Assembly: GCF_003363015.1 (NCBI RefSeq)
Contig: NZ_QRAP01000010.1
Location: 62,001-126,000 of the forward strand
Direction of reading: 5' to 3'
Origin: Enterobacillus tribolii
GTDB taxonomy: Bacteria > Pseudomonadota > Gammaproteobacteria > Enterobacterales > Enterobacteriaceae
Length of the DNA stretch: 64,000 nucleotides
In this document: one piece after another, positions 56,874-64,000 of the stretch
Layout of the letters: every line of letters starts with the position of its first letter
How positions within the stretch are numbered: position 1 is the first letter of the stretch
Made by a program: the position numbers and the translations under genes
Notes under the pieces: model-generated
What the model was told of the DNA's origin: nothing
Databases searched by the model: none
What the model saw: the letters and a program-made list of their open reading frames with translations, nothing else

Positions 56874-58609
56874 TGCGCCTCCTTCGCATCGTAATTTTTG
56901 ATCAACGCGATAAACGTTTGCTCCATGGTCGGATCGGGGGTTTGCTCGCTGGTAACCTGGTGTTTAAGGGCGTCGGGCGTACCGATGGCGATGATTTTTC
57001 CCCGGTAAACCAAGCCGATGCGGTCGCAGTATTCCGCCTCTTCCATAAAGTGAGTCGTGACCATCACCGTGACGCCCTTATCCACCATGCCGTTGATATG
57101 CAACCAGAATTCTCTGCGGGTGATCGGATCAACGCCGGAAGTGGGTTCATCAAGGAATAAGATGTCCGGCTCATGCATCAAGGCGCAGGCCAGTGCCAGG
57201 CGTTGTTTGTACCCCAGGGAGAGGGAATCCGTTTTCTGATTCAGCAGGGGATGCAGATTGAATGCGCCGGTCATTTCCGCCATTTTATCGCGCTGCTTTT
57301 GGCCTCTGAGACCATAAATACCGGAAAAGAACTTCAGGTTTTGCGCGACCGTCAGGTTGCCGTACAGCGCAAATTTTTGCGCCATATAGCCCAGGCGCTG
57401 GCGCACGTTACCGGAGCCGGTCTTAAGATCTGTCCCCAGTACCAGCGCCTGCCCGGCGCTGGGCACCTGTAATCCGCACATCATTTTGAAGGTCGTAGAC
57501 TTACCGGCCCCGTTGGGGCCGAGCAGGCCAAAAATTTCCCCGCGCCGCACCCTGAAATTGACGCGATCGTTAGCGGTGAAGCTGCCATATTTTTTGGTTA
57601 ATTCCCTGGCTTCAATAACGGTCTCATCCGGGGGGGCGTCAATGGCTGACAGAACCTCTGTCAGGACTGACTTGCTGTCCATGCTCCCCCCGAGCAAATC
57701 GATGAATGCGTCCTCAAAGCGGGGAGGTGTGTCGATGATCTTCGCCGCGAACAGGTTCAGATCGCGTAATAACCGGTGACGGTCGGCTCCCTTTTTCAGG
57801 CTTAGGCGCAAATATTTACCCTGAATGACGCCGTCGCCGACGTCAGGCAAACAAATTGCTTGCTGTAATAAAGCGCGATGGCTGATTTCCTGCGTTTCAA
57901 TGAGCACGGTACGGCCCGCCATTCCCTGCGTCAGCGTTTGTGGCACACCGTTGAATAACAGCTTCCCCTCATTGAGGAGCAGAATATCGCTGCACCGCTC
58001 GGCTTCATCAAGGTAGGATGTACTCCACAGAATCAGCATGCCGCTATCGGCAAGTTCGTGCACCATACGCCACAACTCGGTGCGTGAGATGGGATCGACG
58101 CCTACGCTGGGCTCATCCAGCAACAGAACCTGTGGTTGGCCGAGCAATGTGCAGGCCAGCCCCAGTTTTTGCTTCATACCTCCCGAAAGTTTACCGGCCA
58201 TGCGATGGGTAAAGCGCGTCAGATCGGTAAACGTCAGCAGCCGGTCGAAAGCCTGTTTACGCCGTTCGCCCCTTACGCCGCGCAGCTCCGCATAAAGTGT
58301 CAGATTTTCGATGACGGTCAGGTCTTCATACAGGCCGAATTTTTGCGGCATGTAGCCAAGAATGGTGTGCAGGCGCCGATCCTGCGTAATAGGATCTAAT
58401 CCGGCAACCTGTACTTTACCGCTTGTCGGCGTCATCAGGCCCGCCAGGATACGAATCAGCGTCGTTTTCCCCGCGCCGTCGGGGCCGATCAACCCGGTTA
58501 CCACGCCGCTGCGCAGTACGGTGGTCAGATCGGCGATAGCGGGTGTGTCACGCGCGGGAAAATGTTTTTGCAGTGACTCCAGCTCAATAACGTGCGTTGG
58601 CTTGATCAT
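56870..58609 (-). CDS. ABC exporter with two fused ATPase domains, YbhF-like
   Basis: This 579-residue protein has two nucleotide-binding domains in one chain. Domain 1 (about residues 8-225) has Walker [10 protein letters not shown], signature KLSGGMKQK and Walker [13 protein letters not shown]. Domain 2 (about 335-560) has [18 protein letters not shown] and [12 protein letters not shown]. Both are intact apart from the LGYKQ variant of the second signature (LSGGQ in the consensus). This fusion is typical of YbhF. It energises the two permeases encoded downstream. Confidence 0.93.
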   Translation of the reverse strand: MIKPTHVIELESLQKHFPARDTPAIADLTTVLRSGVVTGLIGPDGAGKTTLIRILAGLMTPTSGKVQVAGLDPITQDRRLHTILGYMPQKFGLYEDLTVIENLTLYAELRGVRGERRKQAFDRLLTFTDLTRFTHRMAGKLSGGMKQKLGLACTLLGQPQVLLLDEPSVGVDPISRTELWRMVHELADSGMLILWSTSYLDEAERCSDILLLNEGKLLFNGVPQTLTQGMAGRTVLIETQEISHRALLQQAICLPDVGDGVIQGKYLRLSLKKGADRHRLLRDLNLFAAKIIDTPPRFEDAFIDLLGGSMDSKSVLTEVLSAIDAPPDETVIEARELTKKYGSFTANDRVNFRVRRGEIFGLLGPNGAGKSTTFKMMCGLQVPSAGQALVLGTDLKTGSGNVRQRLGYMAQKFALYGNLTVAQNLKFFSGIYGLRGQKQRDKMAEMTGAFNLHPLLNQKTDSLSLGYKQRLALACALMHEPDILFLDEPTSGVDPITRREFWLHINGMVDKGVTVMVTTHFMEEAEYCDRIGLVYRGKIIAIGTPDALKHQVTSEQTPDPTMEQTFIALIKNYDAKEAQ

Positions 58610-58626
58610 GTTGCGCCAGACCCGGG

Positions 58627-59616
58627 TTATTTCGCATCGTCGGTAAAATGGAGCGTCACTGGCATCCCCTGGCGCAGAGCGTCATCCGGATCGATAACAA
58701 TAATGCGCAGCCGGTAAACCAGATCGGTACGCAGGTCCGGCGTTTCTACGTTTTTAGGGGTGAATTCCGCGCTGGGAGAGATAAAGCCAACTTTACCCCG
58801 GTAAAACGTGTCCGGGTGGCTGTCCGTAGATATTCTCATCTCCGCGCCTGGCACGATTTTGCCAAGCTGGGTCTCTCCGACATAGGCCCGCACCCACACC
58901 GGCTTCGTCAGTGACAGCGTCAATACCGTCGCACCGGCGTTGAGAAGGGTGCCCGGCTCTACGGCGCGCGTCAGCACCACGCCGTCGGAAGGAGCGAACA
59001 GGGTTGTATCCACGACATTACGCAAAGCCTGAGACGCGGCGGCCTCATACTGCAATACGTTTGACTGGGCTTCTTCGATCTGCTGCGGACGGTTGCCGTT
59101 CAGAAAAACGGTAAGCCGGTCTTTTGCGCTTTGCAGGGCGGCTTGTGCCTGATCACGGGTAGCGCGGGCGTCTTCCAGCGTGTTTTCGGGAATCAGCCTT
59201 TGCTTCCACAGCTTCTGCTGGCGCTGAAAAAAACTGTTGGCGTAGTTGTAGGCGGCAAGGCGCTGCGCCACCTCGGCGCGCCCCTGGGAAATCTCTTCAT
59301 CACGATAACCGGCTTCCAGTAATGACAGCCTGGCTTTGGCGCTGGCGACATTCGCCCGTGCCTGCTCCATGGCATCCAGGTAAGGGCCGGCGTCAAGTTT
59401 GCCGAGCATCTGCCCCTCTTTGATCTCGTCACCCTCATCCACGTTGAGTGAGGCAAGCCGACCGGAAACCCGGAACCCGATATTGACTGAGCGGGTATCC
59501 ACGTTGCCATAAAGCGTCAGTGGTTTTTCCTGGTGCTGATAGTATTGGTATCCATAATATGTGGCAGTACAAAGCAATATTACAATGACGATGGTTATAA
59601 GCTTTTTTTTACTCAT
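58627..59616 (-). CDS. HlyD-like periplasmic adaptor of the ABC-2 exporter, YbhG-like
   Basis: This adaptor of about 329 residues has an N-terminal anchor helix ([20 protein letters not shown]), a lipoyl-like segment ([20 protein letters not shown]), a coiled coil (about residues 80-195) and the returning segment ([20 protein letters not shown]). It is the first gene of the operon. In the YbhGFSR arrangement it links the ABC-2 permeases to an outer-membrane channel such as TolC, which is not encoded here. ATG 59616 follows AGGA at good spacing; another in-frame ATG lies at 59625. The operon diverges from the polyketide synthase gene, so export of or resistance to its product is an attractive inference. 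Confidence 0.9.
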   Translation of the reverse strand: MSKKKLITIVIVILLCTATYYGYQYYQHQEKPLTLYGNVDTRSVNIGFRVSGRLASLNVDEGDEIKEGQMLGKLDAGPYLDAMEQARANVASAKARLSLLEAGYRDEEISQGRAEVAQRLAAYNYANSFFQRQQKLWKQRLIPENTLEDARATRDQAQAALQSAKDRLTVFLNGNRPQQIEEAQSNVLQYEAAASQALRNVVDTTLFAPSDGVVLTRAVEPGTLLNAGATVLTLSLTKPVWVRAYVGETQLGKIVPGAEMRISTDSHPDTFYRGKVGFISPSAEFTPKNVETPDLRTDLVYRLRIIVIDPDDALRQGMPVTLHFTDDAK

Positions 59617-60535
59617 AATATGCATCCTGCCAGTCGGGTTGCGGCGTATTAATGTTCTGGGGTTATCTATAGAGTCTTTACTTACGTGCTAAGGATTTTT
59701 CTTTCTTTTGTCTGTAGCTCTCCAGTAGGAATTTTTTGTTTTTTATATCGTAACGACTGCATTTTGCGATTAAATATGTTGATGGCATTTTCCCCTTTAT
59801 TTCTCAGTCGTTGCCTTAAATTAAATTATCAGGGGGTTTTTGGGTTTGGCAAGTTTCTCATTAACGTGTGGTAGCATTCTGGTATCAACTGATGCTAGGA
59901 TTAAATGATGTTGATGATTCTATCAATGTTATTACGATTGTCATAGATCCAGAGTGTATTTTCGTTATCATTTTTTTGATAAAAATCGTTTTTATTCATT
60001 GCGTTGCATTGTTTTTTAAGCCGGTGGTAAAGTTTTAAAAGGATCATTTCAGGGAGATAACTATATTTTGAGAAGATTCCGAGCCTGTTTTAATGGCGGA
60101 GTGATTTTCATCAAAATTAAGTATGTCATAATGCTCCCGATGTGATTTGTTTCCTTTGAGTACTCCCGGTAACTAATACCTTTACTGCTGGTTTGGCGCG
60201 GTATGGCTTAGTGTCGGCGTTAGTCAGTGAATACCACAAAATAATAAATCGACGGTTGGCGGTAGTTAGATAATAAAAATATCGGCGTAAAATCTGATAA
60301 TGATATTTCTTATCTACTCATGCGATATATATTGGCAGCTTTTATTAACAAAACATTATAAAGCAGCGATTCTCTGGCCAAAATTCTTAATTCACACGGG
60401 AGATATTGACTCCGGAAAGTATTCGGGCTGTACCGAATAATGTTTCGGCGTTACGGATTGATTAGTTAGCAGCAACGGGGAGACGACTAACGAAACCGGG
60501 TGGTCGGTTTTGTGCTGCTTGCGGAGGAGGCGGAA
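59617..60535. promoter_or_regulatory. 910-bp AT-rich divergent region between exporter and PKS
   Basis: This long, AT-rich intergenic region lies between the leftward exporter operon and the rightward polyketide synthase gene. Only short, unconvincing frames occur. Its length and base composition suggest a regulatory zone, probably subject to nucleoid-protein silencing, with promoters at both ends. I could not identify a specific operator such as a lux box. Confidence 0.5.
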
Positions 60536-63500
60536 ATGGGTGTAGTGCAACAACAACGTAATGACGCGACATCGTTAAGTGAAAGGTTGAATCAGCGTTT
60601 AGTGCTATTTATCGCCGAACAACTGGACATATCCCTGGATAAAATCGGTGTGCAGGAACCGTTGGCACGTTATGGCGTCAATCCAACCCGCGCGCTGCGG
60701 CTTGCAGGCAGCCTGGGGGCCATTTTCCCCGGCGTTGGTTCTACCTTCATTTTTAAAAACAGAACGATACAGTCGATAACGGACCACTTTTTGGCGACAC
60801 GCCGGGAAAACGTGCATGCCTGGCTTGGTGATGAGCCGGAAACAAACCACGTTTTTTCTGCTGCGAAATCCGCAGGCGCGGTTCCTGACCTCGCGGGAAA
60901 AAATCGTCAGAACGATCCTCTGGTCGCGGCGACGAAGCGTTATTTACGCGAACTGGTCGGCCGCACCCTGGGCGTCGCGCCGGAGACGCTGAAAGATCAC
61001 ACGCCTTTCAATGAGTACGGATTCAGTTCCCTGGCCGTCGTGTCCATTATTCAGGAACTTGAGGACATTTTTGACGAACTTCCCGTGACGCTGTTCTTCG
61101 AGTACTACACCATCGAAAGGGTTACGGACTATCTGCGGGATAATTACGCCAGGGAATTGAGCGCGCATTTTGGTATCCCGGATCCGGACGCAGCAGAAAC
61201 GGTACGGGAGGCTCCACAGGCGGAAGGCGTAACGCCGTCTGGCTCTGCCTTTGATATTGCCATCATCGGCCTGGACGGGCGCTATCCTGACGCCGAGAAC
61301 GTCACTGCGTTTTGGCACAACCTGTTGGAAAACATTGATTGCATTACGGAAATCCCGGCAGAACGCTGGGATTGGCGCGCCTATTTTTCCCCGGAGAAAG
61401 GTGTTCAGGGTAAAATTTACGGCAAGTGGGGCGGATTTATTCGCGATGCAGATTGCTTCGACCCGCTGTTTTTCAGCCTTTCGCCCTATCAGGCTGAACA
61501 GATGGACCCCGCGGAGCGCTTGTTTATGCAGTCCGCCTACGGCGCGCTGGAAGACGCCGGATATACCCGCGACACGCTGGATCCGGAGCGGAAAATCGGC
61601 GTATTTGCCGCGACGACGGTAGAGGAGTACCAGCCATACAGCTTGGGTGAAAACCTGGGGCTGTTTATGAGCAACAGCGCGTCGATCGCCAACCGGGTTT
61701 CCTACTTCTGCAATTTCAACGGACCGAGCCTGACGCTCAACACGATGTGCTCTTCCTCGTTGTCGGCGATCCACCTGGCCTGCCAAAGCCTGCTTAACGG
61801 GGAGTGCACGGCAGCGATTGCCGGCGCCGTTAATCTCTCCCTCCATCCCAATAAATATGCCTACCTGGCGCACAAGCAGTTCCTGTCCGACCACGGGCGG
61901 TGTATGGCTTTCTCCGGGCTCGGCAACGGCTATGTTCCGAGTGAAGGCGTCGGCGCCGTGGTGCTCAAGCCGTTAGCGCGGGCGATAGCGGACGGCGACA
62001 ATATTTACGGCGTCATTAAAGGCAGCGCCCTGAATCACGGTGGTAAAACCAACGGCTACAGCGTTCCTGCCCCGCAAGCGCAGGCCGGCGTGATTTCGCA
62101 GGCGCTGCATCGTTCGGGGATTGATGCCAGGGTCGTCAGCTACGTAGAAGCGCATGGCACCGGCACGAGCCTGGGCGATCCGATAGAGATTGAAGGGCTG
62201 AGCAGGGCATTTGGCGCAAACGCAGCAGATAAGCAGTACTGCGCCATCGGTTCGGTCAAATCTAACATCGGCCACTGTGAAAGCGCCGCCGGCCTGGCCG
62301 GTTTGACGAAAGTGCTGTTGCAAATGCGGCATGAAACGCTGGTGAAGAGCCTGCACAGCGAAACGCTCAACCCGGGCATCAAATTCAGCAATACCCCATT
62401 TTTCGTCCAGCGTGAAAATGCGCCCTGGCCGCGTCCGGTGCTTAAGGTTAATGGCGAAGAACGGATCTTCCCGCGCATTGCGGGGCTGTCATCGTTTGGC
62501 GCGGGCGGCTCCAATGCCCACATGATTATCGAAGAGCCTCCGGTGCGCCGCCGGGCGGAACCCGCACAACAGGGGCCGGTGCTTATCGTCCTGTCCGCCG
62601 CAAACCGGGATCGGCTGCGGGCACGGTTGCTCCAGTTGGATGACTACCTCGCCCGCGGCGAAGTCAACCTGACGGATCTGGCGTATACCCTGCAAATCGG
62701 GCGTGAAGCCATGGCCGCACGCCTGGCGGTGGTGGCCGGTGATCAACCCGCGTTGATCGCAAGCATAAAAGCGGTTTTAGCTGACGCCGCGCCCGCCGGT
62801 TCTGTGTATCAGGGGGAAGCCGATGCCCCGGAAGCATCCGCCGAAATGACGGCGAACTGGGTTGCCGGAAAGAAACTGGAAAAGCTGGCTGCATGTTGGG
62901 TTCAGGGGGCGGAGGTAGACTGGAACGCGCTTTATCCTGATGAACGGCCTTTCCGTCTGAGCCTGCCGACTTATCCTTTTGCAAGGGAGCGCTATTGGCT
63001 GCCGCCGCTTGCCGCTGAACCTAACGGAAAGCCCGGACGTCTGCACCCGCTGGTTCACAGCAACATATCCGGCGTACATGAGACAGGCTTCACCACCCGG
63101 CTGACGGGAGACGAGATATTTCTGCGCGACCACCAGGTACACGGGCAGGGCGTTGTCCCTGCCGCTGCGCAACTGGAGTGGGTTTTCGCCGCGCTGATGC
63201 TGGCGCAGGCCGGTGGGCGTGAAGATCTGGCGCTGCGGGAAGTAACCTGGCTGCGGCCGTTGGTCGTTGAATCTGAGTGTGATGTCCGTATCGGGCTGCA
63301 AACGTCCGCGGACGGCCAGATAACATTTGAACTTTATGGCGCGCAGGACGATCGCCGCCAGGTGTATTGCCGTGGATATGCCGTTGCATCAGGCGGGGCG
63401 CCGGCAGCGGATGGGCGTCATGACATAAACGTGCTGCGTGCTGCATGCCGTCCGGTGGCGAATCTGGACGAGAAATACGCACATTTCAGCGCGCAGGGAA

Positions 63501-64000
63501 TGCATTACGGCCCTTCGTTGCGGGCTCTGGTTGCCGTGCATGCCAATGAAGAAATCGTTGTGGCGGAGATTGACGTCAGCAACAGCGGTTTAGCAACAGA
63601 ACTGCGCGGTATCGCGTTGATTGACAGCGCATTGCAGGCATGTGCTGCGCTGGGCGGATTTACCCGGCTGTGTCTGCCGTTCGCCGTTGCGCAATGCCGG
63701 GCGTCGTCGGGCGGGTTGCCGGAGAAAGCGTATGCCGTGGTGCGCAAGGCGCAGGCGGAAGAGTACGACATCGATCTGACCGATGAACAAGGCCGGACTT
63801 TCATACAGCTAAGCGGCGTCAGCCTGCGTTTTTTGGACGGGCAACCGTCCGGGCAGGAAGAACAACTGCTGCTGGCCATTCCCGGCTGGCAAGAACAGCC
63901 GCTGTTGCCGGTGAACGCGGAACAGGAGTGGCATACATGGTGGACGCTGACGTGCGAAGCGCCGGTCCCGCCGGAACTGGCGGCACACCTGAGCGCCGAT
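60536..64000 (+). CDS. Trans-AT type I polyketide synthase, truncated by the right window edge
   Basis: An open frame of 1155 codons runs off the right edge. GGAGGAGG precedes ATG 60536. Domain order: residues 8-78 resemble a carrier domain but read YGVNPTRALRLAG where the phosphopantetheine Ser is expected, so it appears inactive. An intact ACP follows at about 135-215 (GFSSL, Ser165). A ketosynthase lies at about 230-680 with Cys405 (NTMCSSS), His540 (EAHGTGTSLGDP) and His580 (KSNIGHCESAAG). The linker ends in LPTYPFARERYWL. A dehydratase begins at about 835 with His866 (HQVHGQGVVP), YGPSL and Asp1030 (DSALQ). No acyltransferase lies between KS and DH, so loading must be in trans. The product is unknown. 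An exporter operon is divergent. Confidence 0.93.
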   Translation, partial: MGVVQQQRNDATSLSERLNQRLVLFIAEQLDISLDKIGVQEPLARYGVNPTRALRLAGSLGAIFPGVGSTFIFKNRTIQSITDHFLATRRENVHAWLGDEPETNHVFSAAKSAGAVPDLAGKNRQNDPLVAATKRYLRELVGRTLGVAPETLKDHTPFNEYGFSSLAVVSIIQELEDIFDELPVTLFFEYYTIERVTDYLRDNYARELSAHFGIPDPDAAETVREAPQAEGVTPSGSAFDIAIIGLDGRYPDAENVTAFWHNLLENIDCITEIPAERWDWRAYFSPEKGVQGKIYGKWGGFIRDADCFDPLFFSLSPYQAEQMDPAERLFMQSAYGALEDAGYTRDTLDPERKIGVFAATTVEEYQPYSLGENLGLFMSNSASIANRVSYFCNFNGPSLTLNTMCSSSLSAIHLACQSLLNGECTAAIAGAVNLSLHPNKYAYLAHKQFLSDHGRCMAFSGLGNGYVPSEGVGAVVLKPLARAIADGDNIYGVIKGSALNHGGKTNGYSVPAPQAQAGVISQALHRSGIDARVVSYVEAHGTGTSLGDPIEIEGLSRAFGANAADKQYCAIGSVKSNIGHCESAAGLAGLTKVLLQMRHETLVKSLHSETLNPGIKFSNTPFFVQRENAPWPRPVLKVNGEERIFPRIAGLSSFGAGGSNAHMIIEEPPVRRRAEPAQQGPVLIVLSAANRDRLRARLLQLDDYLARGEVNLTDLAYTLQIGREAMAARLAVVAGDQPALIASIKAVLADAAPAGSVYQGEADAPEASAEMTANWVAGKKLEKLAACWVQGAEVDWNALYPDERPFRLSLPTYPFARERYWLPPLAAEPNGKPGRLHPLVHSNISGVHETGFTTRLTGDEIFLRDHQVHGQGVVPAAAQLEWVFAALMLAQAGGREDLALREVTWLRPLVVESECDVRIGLQTSADGQITFELYGAQDDRRQVYCRGYAVASGGAPAADGRHDINVLRAACRPVANLDEKYAHFSAQGMHYGPSLRALVAVHANEEIVVAEIDVSNSGLATELRGIALIDSALQACAALGGFTRLCLPFAVAQCRASSGGLPEKAYAVVRKAQAEEYDIDLTDEQGRTFIQLSGVSLRFLDGQPSGQEEQLLLAIPGWQEQPLLPVNAEQEWHTWWTLTCEAPVPPELAAHLSAD

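Noticed and set aside
59686-59874. 62-codon frame in the exporter-PKS spacer
   Set aside because: Poor ribosome site, hydrophobic low-complexity translation and no family; probably a chance frame in AT-rich DNA.
60944-61894. Minus-strand frame of 316 codons inside the polyketide synthase
   Set aside because: It lies opposite the ACP and ketosynthase domains and has no family resemblance; it is a high-G+C shadow.

Overview
The window looks like the chromosome of a motile enterobacterium, probably in the soft-rot Pectobacteriaceae / Yersiniaceae range (Dickeya, Brenneria, Serratia type). The reasons are coding density and base composition of roughly 50-55% G+C, a FliA-type chemotaxis promoter, a bgl-type beta-glucoside regulon with near-canonical BglG RNA targets, and accessory loci typical of plant- or insect-associated enterics. 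This placement is an inference from gene content; no rRNA, tRNA or housekeeping marker is present to fix the genus. Almost the whole window is accessory genome: six functional blocks separated by AT-rich spacers that hold relics of transposases and an efflux pump.

Layout. (1) 1-5894: a truncated MFS transporter diverges from a five-gene catabolic unit: a LeuC/LeuD-type hydro-lyase, a fumarylacetoacetate-hydrolase family enzyme, an alpha/beta hydrolase of the haloacetate dehalogenase type, and a LysR regulator. (2) 6039-14854, minus strand: a Bap/Lap-like type I secretion locus. The inner-membrane ABC exporter, periplasmic adaptor and TolC-like channel lie between two Ig-like repeat proteins whose C-terminal tails resemble each other, so both are probably cargo. 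(3) 14855-20340: a spacer with an RND relic, a chemoreceptor with a clear sigma-28 promoter, two tiny genes, an IS630 relic and an AmiD-like amidase without a signal peptide. (4) 20462-28572: a beta-glucoside regulon arranged as two diverging arms. bglG, an OprD-type porin and an exported histidine phosphatase run left; an exported SurE-like protein, a PTS EIIBCA permease and a 6-phospho-beta-glucosidase run right. Four separate BglG-responsive attenuators control it.

(5) 29545-54561: a DUF6499/DUF2285-like DNA-binding protein borders a complete type VI secretion cluster: tssA, tssB, tssC, hcp, tssE, tssF, tssG, tssH(clpV), vgrG, a spike-assembly module (DUF2169-pentapeptide fusion, pentapeptide protein, DUF3540, PAAR-like DUF4150), tssJ, tssK, tssL with a peptidoglycan-binding tail, tssM, and a 117-residue orphan. 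(6) 54618-64000: a YbhGFSR-like ABC-2 exporter diverges from the start of a trans-AT polyketide synthase that runs off the right edge.

How the parts may work together. Blocks 2, 5 and 6 point to surface attachment, contact-dependent competition and chemical competition. Block 4 points to growth on plant beta-glucosides, with an unusual exported phosphatase pair under the same antitermination control. The less usual features are the four-attenuator bgl regulon with exported phosphatases, the 32-heptad needle on VgrG with its adjoining pentapeptide module, the mini-Bap pair sharing a tail, and the PKS that opens with a carrier domain lacking its serine.
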